DNA of 64,000 nt from Terebella lapidaria (Eukaryota > Annelida > Polychaeta > Terebellida > Terebellidae). Positions 52,128 through 64,000 of the stretch are shown here, piece by piece. The position numbers and the translations under genes are program-made. Numbering within the stretch: the first letter of the stretch is position 1; each line of letters opens with the position of its first letter. The DNA lies in contig OX424567.1 in NCBI GenBank assembly GCA_949152475.1, positions 30,653,402 through 30,717,401 of the forward strand, given 5' to 3'. The notes beneath the pieces are model-generated. The model did no database searches and was not told the DNA's origin. It worked only from the letters and a program-made list of their open reading frames with translations.

Positions 52128-53905
52128 CACCTAGACACATACAAAGCGACCTTGACCTTGTCAACGGAACCATTCAATTTGGAGCTCATATACGATATGT
52201 TCGACTGGGCAATCCAGAAAATCTCCTGTAATCCAAATTCACACTGCATTGACGAAAGCTAATATTAGTTTGGAATGTCAATTGTAAGGGCATGAAGAGG
52301 AAATCATACTAATCCATAACCTGATGCCAGTGACCATGAAATCTTCGTTAGCCTTTGGGTGTACTGAAGTCGTGCAGCCTTGTCCGCAAAAATAATTGCC
52401 TGGCATATATAACACACATGATCCACACATACGTTTTAGATAAAACAAAATTAGGGGCGGAAGAGCCTATAAACAATGCTAACATATTTTTACATGGGAA
52501 AGATATATTGTCCATGGCAAACTGTATAGTTTGGAGAAGATGTTTTTAATCCTAATTATGAGAATCAAAATTGGCGTTATTTGGTGACAATATATTATAG
52601 TTTCATGTATCACCTATACCAATCCGTGAACTTTAGTTTCCTTGTAAGTTTTGCTACCACGCTGTTTGACCTTGGGATCAAGTGTTCGCTCGTTCTGATT
52701 CCACCCTCACGTTGGGTTCTTGAGTTTCTCCAATACGGAGACTTAGATCTCAAGTATGGACTGGAGAATGAGCTAATGCTTGGCTTGCAGTGCTTGTGAT
52801 AACATTGGTTTTGGGCTTCCTTGTTCACAAGTGATCGATTTTCTTCTACCGTAAGTACCTAGTGGTGCATTTACTTCTGTCTGTGACCTTGAGCGTTTGT
52901 TTGAAGGAGAGTGTAATGAGCACGATACAAGACACATAGTAAACATACTCAGCCAGAACACAGAGTAAACATACTCTAGCGAAATGCAGGCGCAGCCATG
53001 AGGCGATTGACTTTTGCCCATGATACAACGAATCGTGTCCACACAGAAATCCCGTGTGTTAGACTCTCCGCAAGCAAAGTTTCACACTTCGCTGACATGG
53101 TGTCTGTGATATTCATATGACTTTATATTTCTGTGATATTCATATTCATATGATAATAATAGCATCAATGGGACTTGACCAATTACTCTTACTTTTTGTC
53201 ATCTTTGTCATTGGCTTCGGTTTTTGAACATGAATTTGATTGTTTGTTAGTTTTTATTTGTGCTTTGATATTATTATCTTATATGTTTCCATGTAACATT
53301 GTGCAATGGCACTGGTGGTATACAAAGTCATGTTATTCTGGTTTGGAGATACTATGAATATTACATGGTGGGAACATACCCACTTATCATGGAACTTCAC
53401 TGTAACTCCCATGCTAGAAGTTCGGGTATTTACATTCGGGAACTGGGACATAAACGTATGTCAAAATATCCTCATGTTTTCAACGATATTCAGGGTTATC
53501 AAACAACTTATCAGTCGATCACATACAATCGAATTATGCTTCCCCATACTAGACAACAAAATACAACAACAAACCTAAATCTGCACATGGTTCCACGTTT
53601 GTATATCAATTGCGGAGACGTGTATCTCGTGGAATCAGAACTTTTGTGTTGAAGAATGTTTGTCATTAATTTGCAGCACCATATGTCACGTTCTCGCATC
53701 ACGCTGTCGATCATATAACGCCACAAGTCTGCATGATTCTGACATCCGAGATAGATGTATTCCGTGATATTTATTTCTCATACATTTCCGGACATCTTTT
53801 ATTCTCCATAGCTTTCTTGAAAAAAAAATTCCTGACACATGGGAAACAGAGGACACAAGGTTTAACAGAAAAGCGACGGCTTAGATTCCTACTAACAGTT
53901 GTGAA
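52128..53905 (+). repeat. Duplicated segment Y, copy 1
   Basis: Matches 56461-58185 from CCTAGACACATACAAAGCGA to TTAGATTCCTACT. An open frame 52581-52799 corresponds to a longer one at 56825-57130 in copy 2; copy 1 has TAG where copy 2 reads TCG. No domain is recognised in either. Confidence 0.85.
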
Positions 53906-54721
53906 TTTAAGATAATATTTGATATGCAAACATGTCTTGGTGCTAACTTGTCACAGATGTGGTGTGCTATCAACTAGATCGTGATGACGTCCATAAAATT
54001 TCTGAAACATTATTATTAGTCTTGGTCCAACATATCGTTGTCGCAGCAGTTTAGAGACTTCTGTGAACTCTGATGATACAGCATGATATTGTCACTAACG
54101 AAAATTATCCTGATGGCATATCATTGAATTGCTCATTCTTTACAACGAATATCTCATTGTCACATTGTCTAAAAGTATATTTCTAGTTTACCAAGACCAG
54201 CAAAAAATAACATGGATTGTGTAATGTTCCTAATTCATCTGTCTACACAATATTTTCCCTACATTGCACGCAATGTTCCCAAATATAGGGTTGTAAGTTT
54301 GTAAACACTACATTAAAATGGAAAGGTTTTGAAAGAGTAGCCCCACAGAACATGTTCATAACGACTCATATTTTCCTGATGACATTTACACAGCACGCAA
54401 AACAGCAATTACTCATGAAATATGATGTATAAATTCTGCATTAAACATTTGAGATGTCTAGCATGTCATGAATATTATACTGGTTGTGTATTTGAAAGTT
54501 GCGGTAATCGTAACCCAACAATTGACTCAGTACATTACGGAAAAGCATATTAGGGCCACATAAGTGCTTTTTAAAAATTGAATTTAGAGTTATTGTCTCG
54601 ATAAATCGGCTTGGTGTCGTGGTAAGTCGAGAAGAATTTATATTTTCACTCAGTGTCATGATTTAACAAACAGTCAGATTGTCTCACTTTCATCATGGAT
54701 TCATTATCATACCTATCAATA

Positions 54722-54856
54722 GACGTGGAATCAATACCCAGTATTAAGTATTCCGAGCAAACAAAACAGGGTCCATTATCCAATCTCATAGTCCGGGGAC
54801 AGAAAGTCATATCAGGCATACGAAGTGAGAGAAAACAAAAATGACAGGGAAACTCA
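54722..54856 (+). repeat. Inverted copy of 58562-58700
   Basis: AGACGTGGAATCAATACCCA .. ATGACAGGGAAACTCATGAA is present in reverse at 58562-58700, about 3.8 kb away. A weaker partial match lies near 43640-43690. Confidence 0.85.
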
Positions 54857-55074
54857 TGAACCCCCGTAAATGGCCGTTAGGAGGTGAAATCAGGTGTTCC
54901 GGAAAGAGTGAACATTTCCTGCCCCACTAGTGGCACCCGTCATGAATTCCCCAAAATTAACATGAAAATAGATCTAGTTGCATGGCAGACATGGATTTGC
55001 TGTATTTATCAAGCAGATCATGATGACGTCCATATAATTTCTTGAACGCAGAAATATTTGAATTTCTATATTTT

Positions 55075-55135
55075 TCTATATTTTTTTTTCTATATTTTTT
55101 TCTATATTTTATATTTGAATATGATATTTGAATTT
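55075..55135. repeat. TATATTTTTTC simple repeat
   Basis: T-rich short tandem phrases (CTATATTTTT repeated) within the extra part of X copy 2. Confidence 0.85.
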
Positions 55136-55959
55136 CTTAATCAAATATCAGCAGAATGTGAATGTCATTTTTAGTGGCATGATTGGCGCTGATGGCGAGT
55201 GAGTACTAGACAGGAGACACACATCTCTTTAATTCATATGATGGTTAATTGAAATAGAAAGCAAGTGATCTCCTGGTTTCACCACCAGCACTGGGCTGCT
55301 CGTTTTGTGAGCCTTGTGAACTAGTCACTGCAAGCTTTATGACAGTATGCAAGTTATCAAACATCAAATAAAAAAGAATCAAAAGTCATAAAAATGTTGA
55401 GAGAAACATTTCTTACCATGTCTTACCGATTCCATCACTCAATACTAAATTACATACCTATTAGCATTCATTTTCGCAAATGGTATTCACTGTCATATTT
55501 CAAGCTCAAAATCTGATTACAATCCCACATCTGCCACCAGGTAGTTAACGTGATTTACTACCTATAATTGAATCCATGTGCATGGACGCGAGTAAGCTAA
55601 TGAGTATTTTATTGATGGAACGTAAGACAGGATAAATATTAATGCATATAAATATGGTTCCATACATCAAATACATACTGCATCCGAGCAGTCACATCAC
55701 AAAAAAAAACATTTGTATAACTCCACAGTCAAACTTCGGACATAATTCATGCCACTATCTTATGAACCGGTTCAGAAATTTTGCATTACATGGTTGCGGA
55801 GACATACAAAGCAATCTGTTTGTGATCTTTAGGATATTGAAATATTAAATCGGATTACATCGGTGTACCCTTATATAAGCGTTGACCTGTTTCAGTATTG
55901 ACCTGTGTTGTAACGGAGTTTATATCGATTTAATTTTTATTTATTTTCCGGTCTTGCAG

Positions 55960-56225
55960 CATGTGTAGTGTGTTTCATGGCTGACGATGGGGTGAAGGTA
56001 CGGATTCTACACATTTGCCAATGCGTCATGAAACAGCTGTTACGCTGGCACCGCTCTGTCATATATTACCCGCATCATGTTCCCATGTCAGGCTCGTTGT
56101 CTTTATCTTCTTTCCTCGATCTTCATGACAGTGATGCTGCACCGGTCACTCACACACTCTTGTGTTCATTGACACTGCGGGAGTGCAGAGACATGCTCCA
56201 CGAAGTACGGAAACTAGTCACATGA
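55960..56225 (+). CDS. Possible terminal exon, copy 2
   Basis: Counterpart of 45786-46060, after acceptor TTCCGGTCTTGCAG. It has the same frame and stop. Changes include Asn to Asp, Leu to Pro, Asp to Val, three silent sites and the in-frame loss of three codons after MSGS. The CAG acceptor is stronger than the TAG of copy 1. Confidence 0.38.
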
Positions 56226-56460
56226 TCTGCTGCGTATATCATTGAAAAGTTCTTAGGTTTTCAGTTAGCGATATAAAACACCAGAATAAGCATGATAGTC
56301 TGATGATAATCGCACGACACTGTTTGTCTGGGGTCTTCATGAAATGTGTCTCATCTATTGAAACTACATCAAGACAAATAAAGTAACACGTGCTCATGTG
56401 AAGCAATGGTGAGATAAAAATGATCCAGTATTTTCCGTGTATCTGTTATGGTTTTCCTCA

Positions 56461-58185
56461 CCTAGACACATACAAAGCGACCTCGACCTTGTCAACGGAA
56501 GCATTCAATTTGGAGTTCATATACGATATGTTCGACTGGGCAATCCAGGCAATCTTCTGTAATCCAAATTCACACTGCACTGACGAAAGCTAATATTAGT
56601 TTGGAATGTCAATTGTAAGGGCATGAAGAGGAAATCATACTAATCCATAACCTGATGCCAGTGACCATGAAATCTTCGTTAGCCTCTGGATGTACTAAAG
56701 TCGTGCAGCCTTGTCCACAAAAATAATTGCCTGGCATATATTACACACATGATCCACACATACGTTTTAGATAAAAAAAAAAATAGGGGCGGAAGAGCCT
56801 ATAAACAATGCTGACATATTTTACATGGGAAAGATATATTCTCCATGGCAAATTGTATCGTTTGGAAAAGATGTTTTTAATCCTAATTATGAGAATCAAA
56901 ATTGGCGTTATTTGGTGACAATATATTATAATTTCATGTATCACCTAGACCAATCCGTGAACTTTAGTTTCCTTGTAAGTTTTGCTACCACGCTGTTTGA
57001 CCTTGGGATCAAGTGTTCGCTCGTTCTGATTCCACCCTCACGTTGGGTTCTTGAGTTTCTCCAATACGGAGACTTAGATCTCAAGTATGGGCTGGAGAAT
57101 GAGCTGATGCTTGGCTTGCAGTGCTTGTGATAACATTGGTTTTGGGCTTCCTTGTTCACAAGTGATCGATTTTCTTCTACCGAGTGGTGCATTTACTTCT
57201 GTCTGTGACCTTGAGAGTTTGTTTGAAGGAGAGCGTAATTAGCACGATACAAAACACATAGTAAACATACTCAACCAGAACACAGAGTAAACATACTCTA
57301 GCAAAATGCAGGCGCAGCCATGAGGCGATTGACTTTTGCCCATGATACAACGAATCGTGATCACACAGAAATCCCGTGTGTTAAACTCTCCGCAAGCAAA
57401 GTTTCACACTTTGCTGGCATGATGTCTGTGATATTTATATGACTTCGATAATAATAGTATCAATGGGACTTGATCAATTACTCTGACTTTTTGTCGTCTT
57501 TGTCATTGGCTTCGGTTTTTGAACATGAATTTGATTGTTTGTTAGTTTTTATTTGTGCTTTGATATTATTATCTTATATGTTTCCATGTAACATTGTGCA
57601 ATGGCACTGGTGGTAATATGTCATGTTATTCTGGTTTGGAGATAATATGAATACTACACGGTGGAAACATACCCACTTATCATGGAACTTCATTGAAACT
57701 TCCATGCTAGAAGTTCGGGTATTTACATTCGGGAACTGACACATGTCAAAATATCCCATTTTCAACGATATTCAGGGTTGGCAAACAATTTATCAGTCGA
57801 TCATATACAATCGAATTATGTTTCCCCATACTAGACAACAAAATACAACAACAAACCTAAATGTTCATGTGGTTTCACATTTGTATATCAATTGCGGAGA
57901 TGTGTATCTCGTGGAATCAGAACTTTTGTGTTGAAGAATGTTTGTCATTAATTTGCAGCACCATATGTCACGTTCTCGCATCACGCTGTCGATCATATAA
58001 CGCCACAAGTCTGCATGATTTTGACATCTGAGATAGATGTATTCCGTGATATTTATTTCTCATACATTTCCGGACACCTTGTATTCTCCATAGCTTTCTT
58101 GAAAAAAAAAATTCCTGACACATGGGAACCAGAGGACACAAGGTTTAACAGAAAAGCGACGGTTTAGATTCCTACTGACAGTGTG
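56461..58185 (+). repeat. Duplicated segment Y, copy 2
   Basis: Continuous with X copy 2. Its 101-codon frame (56825-57130; NPNYENQNWRYLVTIYYNF.., SRWVLEFLQYGDLDLKYG..) is unbroken, but I recognise no family. Confidence 0.82.
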
Positions 58186-58561
58186 AAACATAATGCTAAA
58201 TTCAATCAACAGCTTGACATTCTATTGTTCTGAACAAACCTCAATATTTATAACTCCAGGTATGTTGAAAATGTTCAGATCATGCCTGGACTTGCCTTAT
58301 TTTTGTGTGTAGTTGCATTATAATTTGCAATTTTCAAACCTATCAAAATTTCCAACAATTCTTAGGTACCACTTTTCAATATACACAAACTTTGATTCAT
58401 ATAATAGGATGCATACGCTCCCTTATTCATATACTTGATCGCAATATGGAACACAATTTGTCAGTATCATTTAAGATTACAACTATTACTTACACTTTCA
58501 CTTGTGTCGTGAAAATGCTCTTACATAGAGATGTATTACTTACCCCCATTTTGGGGGGTTC

Positions 58562-58700
58562 ATGAGTTTCCCTGTCATTTTTGTTTTCTCACTTCGTATG
58601 CCTGATATGACTTTCTGTCCCCGGACTATGAGATTGGATAACGGACCCTGTTTTGTTTGCTCGGAATACTTAATACTGGGTATTGATTCCACGTCTATAT
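58562..58700 (-). repeat. Inverted copy of 54722-54856
   Basis: Reverse complement of the segment in X copy 2. The two could be ends or fragments of one repeat family. Confidence 0.85.
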
Positions 58701-61700
58701 AATGAAGTTTCATTTCGCTTTAAACCATATATATTAAAACTAGATGTATAGTAACCACATATCGTAGTGTTCAGTTGACGTAGATGGGATAAATAGTTGG
58801 AATGAATATATTAGTTGAAAAAAAACTACATGATTCTCAGTCAACCACATTAGGTCAATAGTGAGTGATTTTAATCCTCTTTAATTTAGTGCACACGACA
58901 CAGACAATGTTTAGTTTCCTGTTAAAACTTGAAAGCACATAGATCTACTAGGGTTGCCGAAACTCGAAGCCACATTTTGTAAACCTAACTGTGATCTCCC
59001 ATTGAAAATAGTTCAGCGAATAAACGTGTCAAGATACCTTCAATTTGGTGACAAAATACTAAAGTACCCGTCCATACAACACTGATCAGAAAGGCTGCAT
59101 GCGAAATAAATATCCCCAAGCAGCACTTTATCAACCCAGAGTGAACTAATTGGATTTGAGTGTCGCTGACAGATCTTACAGGAGGAGTGAATCTCGAACT
59201 AGACCCAGGGTACTGCAGCAGAACAAAACATAGCACGTTTCTTCTATCCATTGGATTGTGTGTCCATATGTTTTATTGTCCAGATGTATATTCGACTCTG
59301 ATGCGCAATTTATACATTTTGTATATGAAAGAATGTATACAGATTTAAACACTGGATTACAGTGTGTAAATACAGATTTAAACAGAACATATAATGAAGT
59401 AGACGTATACTAAATGATTCACCAAGAGAGCAGAAGTTCATTACGGAAACAATGGGAAAATACTCAAATATTGCATTCGTCAAAGTCCAAGGCAACACCC
59501 AAGCCCTCACATGTGATACCAGACGTCCCAACAATATGCTGTGCTTGATGGATGGTGTATACATACATGTTCACCCATGAGCATTCATCATGCAATGGCA
59601 CCCGTCTTTATTCACACCGTAGATATTGGGCAGTAATTTATTCTCCGAGACAATGGTGGATTTTATACCAGTACAATTGACAAAATCCACGATCTGAGTC
59701 TCAGGTTTTGTTAAAGACTGTTGTTGTGTTAATTTCGCAATACGGTACTGGAAGCGAAACACTCTTCGGTGTCATCGTGTTCCCAATTCATTATATATCA
59801 ACGTATACAACTACTATTCACTCCTGAAATGAAAGACGAGAAAATTCCTTATATTTGCTCGAAGTAATACAGGCTCTGCAAATGTATATTTGCAAAATTT
59901 TGACCATAAATCCCTGAAGAAATTTCCTGGCGCACCACAAGAATCACCCTGATTCGCATTAGATTGGATGTTACCATCCGTAAACTCTACTTGAATAGCA
60001 TATAGTCTTTGTTTCGAACTGTCATGTTTTTCCGTGCTTCCGCTTCCACCTCGAGTGGAAATGTTCAGAATTATGATAACCTTCCAACTTCTACTCTGAA
60101 AATTGTGAACTCGACTCGGTATAAAGTTCATGAGATCGCTCGACACTAAATTTTACCAGTAATGTCTGAACTAGACATCACGATTGGTCTGTGCGTTTGG
60201 TTTTGATAACTGATATGGGGAAATCTTCAACATGTATTTGAAAACGACCAACGAAAGATCACTTTCGTTCGCCTCGCACCATATCATTTGCTCATCGTTT
60301 CAATACTGTTTTTTTTGTGTCATATTCACAAGCTTGATTTCATTGACTCGCACCTACGCAAACTTCCATCAACATTCTTGTTCGTTCTCATCACGCTTCT
60401 GTGTATACTGTCGCATAGATACCGACGAAGCTATCTTCACCAGTTGTTCTGTTATCAAAACTAGCTTAGGAAGAAAGCCGGCTTACTTCATGTATTGATA
60501 TTACATTGATATTTGTTAGTCGCAACTGTGTTATGATTACACATGTTAGTTTGTTCACTGATATTTGATATCAGTACAATTATATCGAGATTGTGTTATT
60601 GAGATTGTGTAACATAGTTGCAAACGACCCCAACGGTTCGACCGCTTAGTTAACAGTCTTGACCATGTAACATTGGCCACACACGGCATCAAACATCATT
60701 AGGTGATCAAGACTGCTAGCTTATCGATCAGAACGTCGTAGTCGTTTCCGACGTATTTCCAAAGTAACTCAAAATAAAACAACATCGACTTTGATTTTTC
60801 AATACATGACACCTACTTACGTAAAAATTGGCTCGTGTCATTCAACGTATTGCATCTTGTAGTGATAACACTACAGTCATTTTGTTATTGGCATCGTAAG
60901 TGAAATTGCATGCTTCAATCTGTTCACCAATGTTTGATATGCCAAATTCGATGTATAAAATCACCTAGTACAATCAAGATGCACACTTTGTTCTGTAACC
61001 GCTACTAAAGTAAAGTTCATCCATTTGGTGAAAACTTACGGCATGATGCCCAATTAATAGACACAAAATTTCAAGTTGATCCGAATGTTTAAAACAAAAC
61101 TACGGCCAAAAAGGTGTTTCACTGGTGGATGAACATGAATTTACCTATAACTTGGAAAGCAACACAACGATCAATGGGAAGTGCCACATCCCGAAGCTCT
61201 ACATTCGCGAAGCTGCAATTTGTCAATCTATAGACCATCATCTTTCCACGTAAACAAATTACAAGACAAACTAAGCATTTGTTGGTTCTATATCCCATGC
61301 CCTCATCGGTCGCTATTTACAGCTGTGTGCCAAGGCTATGTGACCTTGTCCCCAGAGGCAAGACACGTGAAACCCTGAGCAAGCCCCAGTGGTAAATATC
61401 CGCACTCTACCAACGAAGGACGAATTTGTTTGATTTCTTCGGAGTTCGAAGAAGTATTTTGATTTGGGATACTGATGGGACGAGCGTCGTTGAATTGCGA
61501 AACTGACAACATGAAGGCAGAGAACAAACAGAGTGAAAAATATCTGGAACTGCTCCGGTGTGTGTGGGTTGACCACAAGGATGTCAAACGTGGACCTGTG
61601 AATCATTGGGTGCATACATGTATCTCTATTTGACATTGAAAGTGTTCCTGACAAATTGTGTCATAACACATGAAATGTGTCTATTATTGGTAACAACGTG

Positions 61701-62426
61701 TTTGAAATAAATTCTTTATCATGTTTATTGGGAAATCGTGGTTGTTCCTGATGAGGCAAAATAGGTAGATTTACAGCAGAAAATTACGTGTGAGCATGAA
61801 TTCTGGCCCTCTGCTGGGACAAATACTGATCGCTATGCCTGAACTAAATGAATATTAATCGACCTTCAGATAGTTTGATCAAATCTGTGCTTGGTTATGA
61901 ATTCCAAACCGACTCACATCAATAATTGATCACTCATGACATTTTCATGAATCTATTTCTCAGCCTTCCTTCCGGAATTTCAAATTGATGCATTTTGTGT
62001 TTGGGTGGCTGTGTGACAAATCCGTCTGGTGTACAGTCGAATATTCATAATAGCACACGGTCCCTGGTGATTTCATGTTTTCATTTCAACAGATAGGTCT
62101 GAAAAGGGATAGCTAGATCTAATACATATCATAAAAATGCTTTAATGACGATAATTTTCTAACGAACATTGCAACTTCTACTTAACTTAACATTGTAATC
62201 TAAACTTAATTGCAGATGTATTCCCAGCTCTGTTTTAATGTTGCTCCGCAGACCTGTCTCAGACACAACATCAGTTCACATGCCCACTGAATGACAAAAA
62301 CAACATAAATAGGTTAATAAACACATGATACTGGCGGCTGGAGCCAACAAATTAGCAAGGACTATTCCCCCGGGAGATGATCCAATGACCAAACACGAAC
62401 ACCACTTGGTATCCTCGAGCCATTAA
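58700..62426. other. Unassigned DNA with minus-strand open frames
   Basis: Three minus-strand frames look more protein-like than their surroundings: 59814-60146 (KVIIILNISTRGGSGSTEK.., GDSCGAPGNFF), 59571-59762 (RIAKLTQQQSLTKPE.., GVNKDGCHCMMNAHG) and 58985-59251 after a strong acceptor TTTTGTTCTGCTGCAG. I recognise none of them and could not build a consistent spliced model. Confidence 0.3.
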
Positions 62427-62536
62427 TTATTTACAATCTTCACTCAGGGGATCACAGGGTGGTGGTTCAGCAACGGTTGTGTTGTCCAAAACACAGACGC
62501 ATGCAAGGATGTTGTTGAAACTTGTGGCCCAGTTGA
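62427..62536 (-). CDS. Terminal exon of an unrecognised gene
   Basis: After acceptor TCCTTTACTTTTTAG on the minus strand, the exon reads NWATSFNNILACVCVLDNTT then VAEPPPCDPLSEDCK and TAA: 36 codons with four cysteines. The incoming split codon needs one base. The strong polypyrimidine tract and unbiased, protein-like composition support a real last exon. The protein is not recognised. An exon ending at 63961 has the matching phase. Confidence 0.45.
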
Positions 62537-62539
62537 CTA

Positions 62540-63955
62540 AAAAGTAAAGGACAAGTTAAAAATTCGAATCGTTCAAACAAATTCATGATTTATTATCGTA
62601 CCCAACTTGTTGGGAGTTTCACAATTCAGGCGTTGGTTATTACAAAGCATGGCATTAATTGGGGATATATACACGCCAAACTTTTGTTATTTTAAATAAA
62701 TTAATGGAAAAAATACATATCATTTCTTATACCACAATAGGTTCACAGATTACATTTAAGACATGAAGTTAATTGATTGCTGGCTTTATCGGATGACTGG
62801 TTGGATTCTAAACACAATTTACACGCGATGGCTTATTATACCATATTTCATAATTATTATATATTTTATTACATGACAAATGTCATCAACAATATATGCT
62901 CCCACTCACAGTTGAATGAAGTGAAAGTATTGAAATGCTTTTTGGCAATGACTGCGACTTTGTCACTGTTAACCCAATCGAACAAAACTACTGCAGCAGA
63001 AAGGACTTTACGTCCCTTTTTGTTATTTGCAGACTTAGGTGTCTCGTATGACCGATTATATTTTGGGAATAATGAAATTAATCCCACTATATCACTCTAT
63101 CAAGGAGGAAATGTTTTCAGATGTTGTCGATAGAAGAAAAAATTGCCTGGTGAGATAGAATGATGTCATAATTCTGGTGCGCCAGACCACATGACACTTT
63201 ATTAGATTACATATATAAATGCAGATGGAATGATGACTGAAGAAGTTATTGACCAAAAAATACAGTTGCAACTGTGTAACATAATGGATTTATTACTTCT
63301 GTAATTGATTCAAAACCACAAGACGAGTTTGAAATATTATTCTACAGCGCCAAACAAGCAAAAACTTCATACTAACATTGGCTCAAATGACTGAAATGTA
63401 TAATGTTGATTAAACAGCTATTGTAGCATATGTATCAAAACGTATGCAAAAAATCGGAAGCCTGTTTGGAAATTTAACTGAGCAAGGAATTTCACAACCA
63501 CGACTTCAATGCTAACACAAAATGGCTAAAGTTTGATGTTAAAATCCGGTATATTGAAAGTTCGTACGTCGCTGCAATATACACCCTGTTCATTTAAGTT
63601 TTTACTCTTTGAAATGGATGAACTCCTGTTATGTGGCACTGCATTTCATTCATTGAGAAGCTGTTTTGCATGGAAGATACCAAGTTATCACATATAGTTC
63701 GAATGATATACTGTACTTTATTAGTTTTAAATGATGATTCTACAGAGTTTCATGCCAGCTTGTGGCAGTTTACAATAATTAATTGAATTCATGTAGGTGA
63801 CAAGCAAGGTGAACCACATGGACACTTTCGTTAGCTTGCATTGAACCGAAGCTAGCCATCGCAAATCAATCTCACACTGCACTTCATGCAAACAAAGCAC
63901 ACATTGTGTGAGCCAATTTGCGGTGAAGACAATCTTGGCCACCTCTATACCATGG
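62540..63955. other. Presumed intron, nothing else seen
   Basis: AT-rich. A 118-codon plus-strand frame (62777-63133) and a minus-strand frame (63727-63993) lack motifs and splice context. Confidence 0.35.
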
Positions 63956-63960
63956 CTCAC

Positions 63961-64000
63961 CTCGAAAATAGGAGACGTGATTACCACTGGCAAGTTTTTG
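63961..64000 (-). CDS. Possible partial exon at window edge
   Basis: The minus strand reads QKLASGNHVSYFR plus one base, then donor GAG/GTGAGC. Only this frame has the phase needed to join 62536, giving SYFRVNWATSFNN. The exon continues beyond the window. Confidence 0.3.

Larger units (their letters stand above)
53906..56460 (+). repeat. Duplicated segment X, copy 2
   Basis: Follows segment Y copy 1 directly and runs unbroken into Y copy 2, so it preserves the ancestral X-Y junction at 56460/56461. It contains an extra stretch (about 54720-55140) not aligned in copy 1. Confidence 0.82.

Noticed and set aside
52610..52828. Minus-strand basic frame (also 56941-57192)
   Set aside because: Overlaps the opposite-strand frame in the duplicated Y segment. 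Identity between copies is explained by recent duplication, and no reverse transcriptase or other motif was found.

Overview
The window is eukaryotic nuclear DNA, probably from a marine invertebrate and most likely a mollusc (inference). It is AT-rich. Genes are split by introns with GT..AG borders, there are no bacterial-type operons, a tRNA-derived SINE is present, and terminal-inverted-repeat transposons are nested inside one another. I could not identify the species. Exons below were assembled by eye from splice sites, reading phase and family motifs; no search or transcript data were available.

Two multi-exon host genes are clear, both on the minus strand. Gene 1 (22214 down to 16645, four exons, 394 codons) encodes a type II membrane protein: a cytoplasmic tail with tyrosine motifs, one transmembrane helix, 44 collagen Gly-X-Y triplets with a lysine-rich end, and a C-terminal six-cysteine SRCR domain. 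This is the layout of the class A scavenger receptors MARCO and SR-AI. Gene 2 (34988 down to 26804, four exons, 165 codons) encodes a secreted, probably GPI-anchored ten-cysteine three-finger protein resembling Quiver/Sleepless (QVR). A further minus-strand terminal exon (62427-62536) and a possible partner exon at the right edge suggest a third gene running out of the window.

Layout. 1-2388: a 21-bp minisatellite, a long hairpin and otherwise featureless DNA. 2389-7692: a 5.3-kb TTAA-flanked element with ~2-kb inverted arms. 7689-10588: a Crypton-like element with a two-exon tyrosine recombinase gene broken by one stop codon. 10636-16105: a TIR element with 5-bp target duplications (family B) that carries a second TIR element (12122-15423). 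16645-22214: the MARCO-like gene, with a 69-bp minisatellite in its second intron. 22.3-26.4 kb: dispersed repeats. 26.4-35 kb: the QVR-like gene, whose first intron holds a TIR element and a SINE. 37656-38104: a 449-bp TRIM retrotransposon. 39112-39937: a MITE-like element built of inverted minisatellite arrays. 43.8-58.2 kb: a ~4.3-kb tandem duplication whose left copy was later split by two transposons (46296-49082 and 49089-52127), while the right copy keeps the empty site. 58.2-64 kb: mostly unassigned, with a few open frames.

The transposons do not act together with the two host genes. The host genes look like an innate recognition or endocytic receptor and a neuronal or epithelial Ly6-type membrane protein.
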